Positions 1-8,621 of a DNA stretch of 37,560 nt are shown here, in pieces; the stretch's first letter is position 1; each line of letters opens with the position of its first letter. The notes beneath the pieces are model-generated. The model had not been told where the DNA came from. It saw only the letters and a list, made by a program, of their open reading frames with translations, and ran no database searches. Made by a program: the position numbers and the translations under genes. This DNA comes from Sphingomonas sp. (GTDB lineage Bacteria > Pseudomonadota > Alphaproteobacteria > Sphingomonadales > Sphingomonadaceae), in the NCBI RefSeq assembly GCF_025353885.1, contig NZ_JANXNX010000016.1, positions 1-37,560 of the forward strand, read 5' to 3'.

Positions 1-1290
<1,290 letters not shown>

Positions 1291-1573
1291 TCTTGGATCG
1301 GGTCTGGTGCGTGGCCTCTCCGCCAAAGGCATATCGCTTTCGCTGATTGAGCAACGAACTATCGAAATCGCACTGACTTTCTGTCGGACCTTTGGTTGTT
1401 CTGGTTCATCCGGGCTGCGGAGAACCGCCAGCGATATTCGAGGATTGATTAAGCGGGTGTTGTGCTACCCGCAACGTACGCCTCCGGTGAGAGCCGCCTT
1501 GCTGGATTGATCTGATATTCGGAGATGGCACCGTGCAAGCGCTGGTGTTTGCACCGGTACTAGAGACGGTGCG
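1291..1573. other. Intergenic region upstream of the IS66 remnant
   Basis: No convincing gene is seen in these 283 bases. A short hairpin (GCGGGT at 1453-1458 against ACCCGC at 1467-1472) lacks a T-run. The stretch around 1533-1573 before the transposase gene would hold the left end of the IS66 element, but I cannot define its terminal inverted repeat or a target duplication. A 67-codon open frame at 1307-1510 has no recognisable features and was not called. Confidence 0.4.
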
Positions 1574-1903
1574 ATGGGTCAGGTGACGATAATGTCGGGC
1601 GTTGAACGCCGGCGGATGTGGACGGAAGAACAGAAGCAGGCGCTGGTGATAGCGGCGTTTCAGCCCGGCGCGAACGTCGCCGAGGTTGCCAGGGATGCCG
1701 ATGTTCGGCCCAGCCAGATTTATCGCTGGCGTCTGCAGATGTTTGGCGCAGGTAAAGGCTTTGCAGCTGTAGCCGTCCATCCCGAGCCACAGCCGCCGAC
1801 AGGGCCGGCGATTGTCATGGAGCTGGGCAGCACGATCGTGCGCATATCGGCAGATGCGTCGCCCGACCTGACCGCCGTGGTTTTGCGGTCGCTGCAGCGG
1901 TGA
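1574..1903 (+). CDS. tnpA: IS66-family accessory protein TnpA (helix-turn-helix)
   Basis: This is a 109-residue protein of the IS66 OrfA/TnpA type. Its N-terminal half is the IS3/IS66 helix-turn-helix: RRRMWTEEQKQALVIAAFQP, then GANVAEVARDADVRPSQIYRWR at about residues 32-54. The C-terminal half, with VMELGSTIVRISADASPDLTAVVLRSLQ, is the usual IS66 tail. An ATG at 1592 (MSGVERRR) is an alternative start. The TGA stop at 1901-1903 overlaps the GTG start of the tnpB remnant by two bases, the normal coupled arrangement of IS66 elements. In complete elements TnpA works with TnpB and the large transposase TnpC; neither complete partner is present, so the element cannot move on its own. Confidence 0.85.
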   Translation: MGQVTIMSGVERRRMWTEEQKQALVIAAFQPGANVAEVARDADVRPSQIYRWRLQMFGAGKGFAAVAVHPEPQPPTGPAIVMELGSTIVRISADASPDLTAVVLRSLQR

Positions 1904-2061
1904 TTCCAGTCCCGTCGGACGTCCGGATATGGATTGCGACCGGCCATACCGACATGAGGAAGGGCATGCGATCTTTGGCGCTGCAGGTGCAGCAGAGTTT
2001 CAGGCGTGACCCGCATGCCGGCGACCTTTACGTCTTCCGCGGTCGTCGCGGCGATCTGTGA
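1900..2061 (+). pseudogene. tnpB: IS66 TnpB (Orf2), truncated remnant
   Basis: Starting at GTG 1900, inside the tnpA stop region, the frame reads IPVPSDVRIWIATGHTDMRK and continues to FRGRRGDL, which is the N-terminal half of IS66 Orf2. It stops at TGA 2059-2061 after 53 residues, while family members have about 115. The usual continuation after RGRRGDL, a segment of the type IKVLWHDGQG, is not seen downstream in any frame I read. Homology therefore ends abruptly near 2060 by deletion, not by a simple stop mutation. TnpC is also missing. The frame is too short to appear as a normal gene call. Confidence 0.8.
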
Positions 2062-2266
2062 ACTCCGACGTTGCTCGTATAAATTGCTCTGCCGGATCAT
2101 TAGCAATCCAGGCGACCAGGATAGGATCAGCTATAATCGTCAGCATGCCGTCTTGCTGTCGATCTTACCGACGTTCATCCACCTCCTCAATAAGGCTTTC
2201 AGTAGCAGAATGTCCGGTTTAATCACTAGCAGGAGACCGATCGCTGTGGCGTGGAGCGCCGTGCAC
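2062..2266. other. Junction region between IS66 remnant and histidine kinase gene
   Basis: This is 205 bases of lower-GC sequence after the break in tnpB. I see no transposase continuation, no IS66 right end and no gene I can support. It lies just past the 3' end of the minus-strand kinase gene and would carry that gene's transcription end, but no clear hairpin with a T-run is visible. Confidence 0.35.
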
Positions 2267-3340
2267 CTACGCGGCTCGGGGGATACGTGAGGTGATCGTA
2301 GCTGTGGTGAGCGAAGTTGATCGGCCCAACCTGCTGCTTGATACGTTTACTGTCGCCTCAAGTTGCTTCGCCAATGCTTCGATGATTGTCGTCCCGAGCC
2401 CGGAACCCAAGGCGCGCTTATTTTCGGTTCCGCCAATGCCGTTGTCTGACACGGTCAGCTGCCACTCGGCTGCGTCTCTTTCGTAAGTCACGAGGACACG
2501 GGCACCTGTTTTCCCACTCGGAAACGCATATTTAGTGGCGTTGATAACGAGTTCTGTCACAATCAAGCCCAGGCTTACAGCGGTGGACGATGCGATCATT
2601 CCACTGTCCGACACGACCTCTATGTGGATTGGGTTGCTCTCCCCAACGACCGATGAGCCGAGCCCTGCGCAGAGCTTTGCAAGATAGGTCTTGACTTCGA
2701 TCTGGTCGATGCCCTCTTCGGTATGCAGACATTGCTGGACCGCCGCGACTGAGAGGACGCGCCGGTGCGCATCTCTGAGATGGCCGCGAGTCTCCTCAGA
2801 CACGACCGCGCGCGCCTTGGCCAGGAGAATGCTCGCAATAATCTGGAGGCTATTCGCAACGCGGTGCTGCATCTCTTCAAACAAAATCTGGTTTTGTCCA
2901 AGCAACTCTTCAGTCCGGACAAGCAGTGCAGCCTTTTCGCGCTCGATTGTGCGAGCATCAGTCACGTCACGGAATGCAACCAGGATCGTTGTTTTTGAGC
3001 TGTCTTGGTAAACAACCTTGCGCGCGTTCAGCAGCATGATTCGGGGACCGATATCGGGAAAATCGTGCTCAACCTCAAAGTCTGCGATGGCAATTCGGTC
3101 GGGAATGACGGTCTCAAGAAGGTTTCGGAGCGCCGGAATGTTCCATTGGCCATCCCCTAGATTGAACAGCAGGCGCGCTTGCGTATGCTCTGGGGCGACC
3201 TTGAAGGTTTCGTAGAAGGATCGGCTTGCCGCCAAGACGCAAAACCGCTCGTCGAGTATCAGAAAGGGTTCCGGGATTGTGTTAACGATCGCCAAGGCAA
3301 GAACTTGCGCTTCGTCCAGGTTCCGTAAGGGATCAATCAT
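2267..3340 (-). CDS. PAS-domain sensor histidine kinase, HisKA_2 family
   Basis: A 357-residue cytoplasmic sensor kinase with no membrane segment. Residues about 15-125 form a PAS domain (PEPFLILDERFCVLAASRSF). A short linker leads to a HisKA_2 dimerisation/phosphotransfer domain with FEEMQHRVANSLQ, where H159 is the likely phosphorylated histidine. The HATPase domain follows, with the N-box ELVINATKYA (N267), DNGIG at 299-303 and GSGLG at 312-316. Kinases of this type in Alphaproteobacteria often feed the PhyR general stress response or single-domain receivers. No response regulator is encoded nearby, so it is an orphan. The ATG at 3340 has only a weak upstream purine run. A perfect 8-bp inverted repeat lies at 3367-3389, just upstream. 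The signal sensed by the PAS domain cannot be inferred. Confidence 0.85.
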   Translation of the reverse strand: MIDPLRNLDEAQVLALAIVNTIPEPFLILDERFCVLAASRSFYETFKVAPEHTQARLLFNLGDGQWNIPALRNLLETVIPDRIAIADFEVEHDFPDIGPRIMLLNARKVVYQDSSKTTILVAFRDVTDARTIEREKAALLVRTEELLGQNQILFEEMQHRVANSLQIIASILLAKARAVVSEETRGHLRDAHRRVLSVAAVQQCLHTEEGIDQIEVKTYLAKLCAGLGSSVVGESNPIHIEVVSDSGMIASSTAVSLGLIVTELVINATKYAFPSGKTGARVLVTYERDAAEWQLTVSDNGIGGTENKRALGSGLGTTIIEALAKQLEATVNVSSSRLGRSTSLTTATITSRIPRAA

Positions 3341-3366
3341 AATATACTTTCGAAAAGAGGAATGAT

Positions 3367-3389
3367 CGTCTGCTATACCGCAGCAGACG
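3367..3389. promoter_or_regulatory. Perfect inverted repeat upstream of the histidine kinase gene
   Basis: CGTCTGCT (3367-3374) is the exact reverse complement of AGCAGACG (3382-3389), separated by seven bases. It sits 27 bases before the kinase start and 35 bases after the stop of the lipoprotein gene, both on the minus strand. It could be an operator for the kinase gene or the terminator hairpin of the upstream gene. No long T-run follows on the minus strand, so an operator or an attenuator-like hairpin is as likely. Confidence 0.4.
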
Positions 3390-3423
3390 TCATACCGATC
3401 GCGACGGCCTGGCGTCAGCGCCG

Positions 3424-3855
3424 TTAGTGAGCAGCGGCCTTGTTTGCATTTACCTCAAGCGCTGCTGCTCTCCGATCTGCTGCGGATCGCATGGCTTTGG
3501 CCTGTTCATCGAGTCGGGTGGCTCCAATGTTAGCCTGCTGCTGGATGCTGTCGCCCTGCTTTCGCACAGCAGTAGCCGAGGCATCGCGTGCGTTCTGCGC
3601 GGCTCTATCTGCCCGATCGACGGCTCGGCCAATGCGCTCGTTCGGACCGGTGCCGGAATAGGCAGAACCGTTCGCTGCTGCATCAGCTTTGTCCTGCTTC
3701 TCGCCAACTTTGGCATTGGGGCCATCGCACCCAGTGAGCACGAGTCCGGCAATGAACAGAATAAAGGCGGCTCTCACAGTCACCGTCCGCCGGTGTCCGC
3801 AGTTCCTTATCAGGCGCGGTGACGCGGATTGGGAGTGACGATTCTCGCAAAGCAT
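3424..3855 (-). CDS. Small alanine-rich lipoprotein, function unknown
   Basis: A putative lipoprotein of up to 143 residues. The hydrophobic stretch AAFILFIAGLVLTGC ends in a lipobox (LTGC), so the mature protein would be lipid-anchored at the cysteine. The rest is Ala/Asp/Arg-rich and probably helical (RAVDRADRAAQNARDASATA, then QQQANIGATRLDEQAKAMRS), like a periplasmic coiled coil. ATG 3855 is chosen because AAAGGAG stands six bases upstream. However, it gives an unusually long 27-residue basic stretch before the hydrophobic core. GTG 3783 (TVRAAFILF) would give a textbook short signal peptide but has a poor ribosome binding site. It lies just upstream of the histidine kinase gene on the same strand, 83 bases apart. 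I do not recognise a named family. Confidence 0.65.
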   Translation of the reverse strand: MLCENRHSQSASPRLIRNCGHRRTVTVRAAFILFIAGLVLTGCDGPNAKVGEKQDKADAAANGSAYSGTGPNERIGRAVDRADRAAQNARDASATAVRKQGDSIQQQANIGATRLDEQAKAMRSAADRRAAALEVNANKAAAH

Positions 3856-4408
3856 AGCGGCTCCTTTGCAATCGGCGGGAGCTCTCCAGCGTCTCTCGGC
3901 CACCGGCCTGCCGTGCTGGACGGGTGGTAGGTTAACTTACCTTTATTTTGAGAAATGTCACCAATATCTTCAGGCTATCATCACCTTATCAGTCACATGG
4001 TTGAACCACGCCTGCAGCTACTACGCCCGATCATTGCCTCACGGGGGGCTGCAATATGTCGACTGGCATTGGTTTGGCCGCTGTCAGGGTCAAGAGCCGC
4101 AGAAAATGTCTCTCTAGCTAGTGAATTACACAAGAACGCGCCTGGTACTTTGCAGCTCACGCCGATATCAACGAGGCCAGTTAGTCTAGCTGAATACCAT
4201 GAAATTGTGCAGTCCTGCAAAAGGATCGTCCAAGTCGTCTGGAATGAACATGATGCTCCTCTTCGGTTTGAGCGTACGCAGTCATCTCGACCGCGAGCCT
4301 CGGGTTGCGGTTGCGGGCGTGCCAAGCGTTCTCGGCAGCCGTGGGTACGTCCGCTATAGCGAAGAGGTTACGGCGTGCCGACAGATCAATGATCAAGCCA
4401 CCCTCTGA
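3856..4408. other. Gene-poor region between lipoprotein and oleate hydratase genes
   Basis: About 550 bases of mixed, relatively AT-rich sequence with no gene I can support. Minus-strand open frames at 3993-4325 and 4181-4396 overlap each other. The second, starting at a TTG, reads DLSARRNLFAIADVPTAAEN, which has protein-like composition, but it breaks down into low-quality sequence by about residue 50. It could be a decayed gene end. No tRNA, IS end or terminator was recognised. Confidence 0.35.
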
Positions 4409-5980
4409 TCACCGATACAGTGTTCGAATGGCCTCAATGATCACCTGCGGAGTATGGAGCCCCTTATACACCGGCGGAGGCTTTTTATTAAGCTTCAACA
4501 GTGTGTAAACTGCTGTCATTGCGCAGCGTACCGAATATTCCACGGTAAACACCACATCGTCGGGTTGTTCGGCAAATTGCCCTATGAATGCCAGATTGGT
4601 CGAACCTGCGGGAACCACTTGCGGCCGGTCGCCCGCTTTTCGTACCATGAACTGGCTCACGATATACGGCATAGCGCATGGGATGCAGTTTGAGGCGGCC
4701 ATGATTGTGTTCTTGTCAGCTTGCGCGAAGTGGAGATGACTGAGCACCTCCTCAAGGATTTCAGCACCGGTGCATTCCGCCATCGTCTTGTTGACATAGT
4801 CGCCGGGTCGGTCGTGATAGAGGCCATAGCCCCACCATACCGAAACACCCTCGGGCTGCCCCGGGAAGAACGGCTGGTGGTAGATCGAGATGGTGATGAG
4901 CCAGTTCGAATCTTTGAAGGTAATTAGCCCCCCAGTTCCAGCAGGCACGCCGCTGAACTTTTCCATCAACGCGAGAAACAACGGGTCATTGACGGTGACG
5001 GTGTACGATATCCACGAGGATTCGGAAATGTTACCATTGAACGCGGCAGGATTGCCGAACAGTGGTCGTCCTTCGGCCAATGTCTCCCACAATCCCCACG
5101 CGCCCGAGGTGTTGCTGCGGTCGATCATGGCCGCTTCGTTCATAGATCCGAAGACCTTGCCAGCGGTCATTGAGCCGTTTGTGACGAAGACGAGGTCGGT
5201 CGGCCCGATAGCAATACTAGCGGAACCCTCGGCATCATCGGTATCGATTCGGGTGACGGCGATCGCCTCTGTGCCGGATGCAAAGCCAAGATCGTTAACG
5301 CGGACGCTAAACCGGAAATCCACCTGCCGATCCTTCAGCCAGCTGACCAACGGCACGGCGAAGCTGTCATATTGGTTGTATAAGCTGCGATAGATATTTT
5401 CCTGCGTGTCGATTGTTGAGAAATGGTGAATGAACCGCTGCAAATAACGTTTGAACTCGATCGCACTGTGCCACTTCTCGAATGCGAACAAAGTGCACCA
5501 TTCAAACCAGAAATTGGTCTGGAAGAAATGTTCGTCGAAACAGTCCGCGATACGTTTTGAATCGAGAAAGCTTTCGGGTTCGGCCATGATCTTTACGAGG
5601 TCGATCCGGTCGCGCTCGCTGAATCCCATTTTGGAAAAATCGGGGATTTTGCCCTCGCGATCGACAAGCCGTGTCTTGTTGTACCACGGCCACTTTGCAT
5701 TGGCCTGGTCGGTTTCTTCCTTGATCGAAATATTCGGAATAGTGAGTGAGGGTATCGATGCCAGCAGGTCAAAGGTACATTCATACTTTGCCTCGAACAT
5801 CCGACTGCCGCTCATGTAATAGCCATGTTGGGCATCACCATGAGCGTCAAAAGCCCCACCGAATTCGTGACTTTCCTCAAGGATGACGATGTCCTTGCCG
5901 GACACTCCACCGTCACGGATCAGGAAGACCGCGCCCGCCAGCGAGGCGATCCCGCTACCGACGAAATAATATTTGCTCAT
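4409..5980 (-). CDS. ohyA: Oleate hydratase (MCRA family, FAD-dependent)
   Basis: A 523-residue member of the oleate hydratase / myosin-cross-reactive-antigen family. These enzymes add water across the cis-9 double bond of free oleic acid to give 10-hydroxystearate; FAD has a structural role. The N-terminus (YYFVGSGIASLAGAVFLI) is the FAD-binding Rossmann motif. GSRMFEAKYECTFDLLASIP at about 58-77 carries the conserved glutamate (E63), and YNQYDSFAVPL at 201-211 the conserved tyrosines; these match the regions of the catalytic Glu and Tyr described for Elizabethkingia and Staphylococcus enzymes. Length is slightly below the usual 560-640. Its ATG overlaps the stop of the upstream alcohol dehydrogenase as ATGA, which points to translational coupling and a shared pathway. 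The surrounding DNA looks lower in GC than the ribosomal and nitrate regions, suggesting acquisition. Confidence 0.93.
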   Translation of the reverse strand: MSKYYFVGSGIASLAGAVFLIRDGGVSGKDIVILEESHEFGGAFDAHGDAQHGYYMSGSRMFEAKYECTFDLLASIPSLTIPNISIKEETDQANAKWPWYNKTRLVDREGKIPDFSKMGFSERDRIDLVKIMAEPESFLDSKRIADCFDEHFFQTNFWFEWCTLFAFEKWHSAIEFKRYLQRFIHHFSTIDTQENIYRSLYNQYDSFAVPLVSWLKDRQVDFRFSVRVNDLGFASGTEAIAVTRIDTDDAEGSASIAIGPTDLVFVTNGSMTAGKVFGSMNEAAMIDRSNTSGAWGLWETLAEGRPLFGNPAAFNGNISESSWISYTVTVNDPLFLALMEKFSGVPAGTGGLITFKDSNWLITISIYHQPFFPGQPEGVSVWWGYGLYHDRPGDYVNKTMAECTGAEILEEVLSHLHFAQADKNTIMAASNCIPCAMPYIVSQFMVRKAGDRPQVVPAGSTNLAFIGQFAEQPDDVVFTVEYSVRCAMTAVYTLLKLNKKPPPVYKGLHTPQVIIEAIRTLYR

Positions 5981-7011
5981 ACAGCGCTCGTAAAGTTAAG
6001 GACCACACGCGATGGCACGTCGCCGCGCTCGAGACGTTCGAAGACCGTGTTTATCGCCGAAAGCGGTTGTAGCTCGATATCGGCTTTCACCTTGCCATCA
6101 GCCGCAAATGCGAGTGCCTCGACCATGTCCTTGCGTGTGCCGACGAATGAACCCCGGATTGTGATGCAATTGGCGACGACATCGAACAGCGGAACCGGAA
6201 ACTCGCCGGGTGGCAGGCCAACCAGCACGCAGGTGCCGTGCTTACGCGTCATCGCTACGCCCTGATTGAACGCGACCAGCGACGCAGCGGTGATCAGGAC
6301 CCCGTGCGCGCCGCCGCCTGTTACGGTTCGCACGGTCGCTGCCGGGTCGCCGGTTTTCGCATTGACGATGGCATCCGCGCCCAGCCGCGTGGCATGGGCC
6401 AGCTTACCGTCGTCGATATCGATTGCACACACCCGCAGGCCCATCGCCTTGCCGTACTGGATGGCGAGATGGCCGAGGCCACCAGCGCCCGATACCGCGA
6501 GCCAATCGCCCGGCTTCGCGCCGGTTTCCTTGATACCCTTATAGGTCGTGACGCCGGCGCAGATCAGCGGTGCGGCTTCCTGCGCGCTGAGCCCGCCAGG
6601 AATGTGCGCAACATAATTCGGGTCGGCGATGACATATTCGGCGAAGCCACCGTTACGGGTGTAGCCGCCGAACTGTGCCTCGGCACAAACGGTTTCCCAT
6701 GCGGACAGGCAATATTCGCAATGACCGCAGGCGGAATAAAGCCACGGCACCCCGACTCTTTCGCCTTCGCTGACGGCGGTCACGCCTTCGCCCAGCGCAA
6801 CAACGATCCCGATGGCCTCATGCCCTGGCGTGAATGGCAGGGCTGGCTTGACAGGCCAGTCACCCTTGGCCGCGTGAAGGTCGGTGTGACAGACCCCGCA
6901 AGCCTCGACCTTGACAAGGATCTGGCCGGGGCCGGCGGTCGGAACTTCGGTTTCGCGCCGCACCAGCGGCTGTCCGAACTGCTCGACGAATGCGGCTTGC
7001 ATCTTGACCAT
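5977..7011 (-). CDS. Zinc-dependent alcohol dehydrogenase (AdhP-like MDR family)
   Basis: A 344-residue medium-chain zinc alcohol dehydrogenase. Catalytic zinc ligands are C41 (GVCHTD), H64-E65 (GHE) and C151 (CAGVTTYKG). The structural zinc site is C95, C98, C101 and C109 (CGHCEYC and later VCAE). GAGGLG at 175-180 binds the cofactor, and the acidic residue in CAIDID about 20 residues later suggests NAD(H). ATG 7011 is preferred: AGGA lies about nine bases upstream and the length then fits the family. The open frame runs further upstream, but only through the decayed dehydrogenase sequence. The TGA stop overlaps the ohyA start by four bases. That junction suggests it may oxidise the hydroxy fatty acid made by OhyA, although AdhP relatives usually act on short primary alcohols. 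Confidence 0.9.
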   Translation of the reverse strand: MVKMQAAFVEQFGQPLVRRETEVPTAGPGQILVKVEACGVCHTDLHAAKGDWPVKPALPFTPGHEAIGIVVALGEGVTAVSEGERVGVPWLYSACGHCEYCLSAWETVCAEAQFGGYTRNGGFAEYVIADPNYVAHIPGGLSAQEAAPLICAGVTTYKGIKETGAKPGDWLAVSGAGGLGHLAIQYGKAMGLRVCAIDIDDGKLAHATRLGADAIVNAKTGDPAATVRTVTGGGAHGVLITAASLVAFNQGVAMTRKHGTCVLVGLPPGEFPVPLFDVVANCITIRGSFVGTRKDMVEALAFAADGKVKADIELQPLSAINTVFERLERGDVPSRVVLNFTSAV

Positions 7012-7159
7012 TACGCTATCCTGAAACTGAGGGAAATTGAGTGTCGGATGATCAAAAGGGCGCGGGGAGATCAGCCGTCCTAACGAGCTTTTTACTGACG
7101 AATGCCCGAATGCCCATGTCGCCCAGTTCGCAGCCCATAACCGGACATTTTGGCAATGT

Positions 7160-7573
7160 GGGTTAGCTGATAATAAGGGAAGTTCCACGGTTCGACGCCA
7201 GAGACGATGCCAATCGGGCTGCTCTCCATATTCGCTTCGCCGATGTCGGATTTAGCTCGACCGGCGCTAGAAAACGCTCCGCATTATTGACGAAATAGGT
7301 CGGGATTTGCGGATTGGATTCTACCTCGCCCTTGGCCTCGGTAATACGCTTTTCCATTTCCAGCGTCATGATCTTTGCGAATGGATCGACCTGTTCGCGA
7401 ATAACCGCTGCTGCTTGCGCGACAATAACTGCCCGTTCGGGATATGTATTGTTCTCCCAGATCTGGGCACAGGCCGCGGCGGCAGCCATTTTGCTTTTGA
7501 GGTCCGTCTCGGAGATTTTTGCGAATGACTGAATGGTCTGATCGTCGGCGGGGTTAGTGCTTTGATAGGCCAT
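7160..7573 (-). pseudogene. Broken aldehyde (succinate-semialdehyde type) dehydrogenase
   Basis: An ATG at 7573 with a strong AGAGGAGG ribosome binding site starts a protein reading MAYQSTNPADDQTIQSFAKI. It continues through MTLEMEKRITEAKGEVES to AERFLAPVELNP, the N-terminus of an NAD(P)-dependent aldehyde dehydrogenase of the GabD/Sad kind. Near 7245-7255 the frame shifts by one: the next frame continues with GEANMESSPIGIVSGVEPWN then FPYYQL, the expected family sequence. Homology ends at about 7163, leaving roughly 135 of some 460 residues. The catalytic Cys and Glu domains are deleted. It lies directly upstream of the alcohol dehydrogenase on the same strand, so the three genes may once have formed an alcohol-aldehyde oxidation operon, and its promoter may still drive adh-ohyA. 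Confidence 0.85.
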
Positions 7574-8027
7574 GCTGGGTCCTCCTCTAAAGCTGCCGGG
7601 TGATGACCGCATCCGAGATAGGCGCTGACGGCGTTGGGGGCAGAGTCGGAAACTACGCAGACGGGCAATCCCCGACGGTGTCCACAGGCTACCCAACGCG
7701 GATCGGCTTCGTTTGTGTGAGTGGAGTTGTATCGTAGTCAAAGGCTGACAAGAGGTTTTAAAAGTGACTGTTCATTACAATTATCGTACACGAATGCAGC
7801 CTAGTGATTGATATTGTTGCTCGACTTTGCGACGCTCTATCAGCGGGTGCTTGGTTCGAGCCCTAGTGCGTGCACCATATTTTTGCAGCTGCATCAATGT
7901 GTTACCTACACTCGGGCAACGACCGTTTGATGCCTGACCGCTCATAGCCATCCGCAATTCCGCATTTCACAGACCGAAGCATCCTTTGCCCTCCCGACTT
8001 TGTTGGATGGCCAAGGGAGAAAGTAAA
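7574..8027. other. Divergent intergenic region
   Basis: About 450 bases between the divergent aldehyde dehydrogenase remnant and the PAP2 phosphatase gene. It is relatively AT-rich and has no supported gene. It must contain promoters for both directions. A hairpin with arms GGTGC (7846-7850) and GCACC (7872-7876) encloses GGTTCGAGCCC, which resembles a tRNA T-arm, and ends in ACCA. No matching 5' half of a tRNA was found within 90 bases upstream. AAGGGAG before 8028 is the ribosome binding site of the next gene. Confidence 0.4.
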
Positions 8028-8618
8028 ATGGCCAAGGCCGGGCAGATCGCCAAACGACAGGCATCAAAGATTGAAAGCGCCGATCGCAAGCTCGCGCGGG
8101 CCACTGGCGCCAGTCGCGACAGCCACTTCATGAAGGCGCTAGGGTTTGTCAGCGATCTTGCAGATCAGCCGCCGCTGGTCGCACTTTCGGCGCTGACGAT
8201 CGGAGCCGGGATCGTCACGGGTCGCAAACACCTGGCGCGCGCGGGGGTGCGCATGCTGCTCAGTCACCTTGCCGCCACACAGGTCAAGTCGTTCGTAAAG
8301 GGCCGGGTCGACCGGACTCGACCTTTCGTCATGCTCGATGGTGGCCGCTATCACGGCAAAAAGGGCAGGAGCTCGGCCAAAAGCGAAACCAGTTTTCCCT
8401 CTGGACATACGGCGGGTGCCGTCGCCGTAGCCCGGGCGGTTGCCCGTGAGTATCCAGAGCACGCCGGGACCGGCTACGCGCTTGCTGCCACCGCAGCGGC
8501 GGTGCAGATCCCGCGCGGGACGCATTTCGCTAGCGACATCGTGGCCGGTGCCCTGATCGGGCTAGTCACTGAGGCGCTGGTGACGCTCGTCCTGCCAACG
8601 CGCGACAAACTGGACTGA
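8028..8618 (+). CDS. PAP2-superfamily phosphatase
   Basis: A 196-residue phosphatidic-acid-phosphatase type 2 protein. The three signature motifs are visible: KGRVDRTRP (KX6RP) at about 88-96, SFPSGHT (PSGH) near 124-130, and PRGTHFASD (SRX5HX3D-like) near 162-170, with Pro in place of the usual first Ser. Members remove phosphate from lipid phosphates or undecaprenyl pyrophosphate at the membrane. Hydrophobic segments are seen at about 42-60, 151-160 and 171-190, so it is probably an integral or membrane-associated enzyme. The start ATG 8028 is chosen over upstream codons because GGGAG lies nine bases before it. Three bases separate its stop from the next gene, so the two are probably one transcript. 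The substrate cannot be told. Confidence 0.85.
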   Translation: MAKAGQIAKRQASKIESADRKLARATGASRDSHFMKALGFVSDLADQPPLVALSALTIGAGIVTGRKHLARAGVRMLLSHLAATQVKSFVKGRVDRTRPFVMLDGGRYHGKKGRSSAKSETSFPSGHTAGAVAVARAVAREYPEHAGTGYALAATAAAVQIPRGTHFASDIVAGALIGLVTEALVTLVLPTRDKLD

Positions 8619-8621
8619 GCC

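Noticed and set aside
3993-4396. Possible small genes on the minus strand between lipoprotein and ohyA
   Set aside because: The frames overlap each other, lack start signals and show no family motif; at most a decayed gene end.
5977-7188. Longer alcohol dehydrogenase with 59 extra N-terminal residues
   Set aside because: The extra part runs through the decayed dehydrogenase sequence, while ATG 7011 has a ribosome binding site and gives family length.
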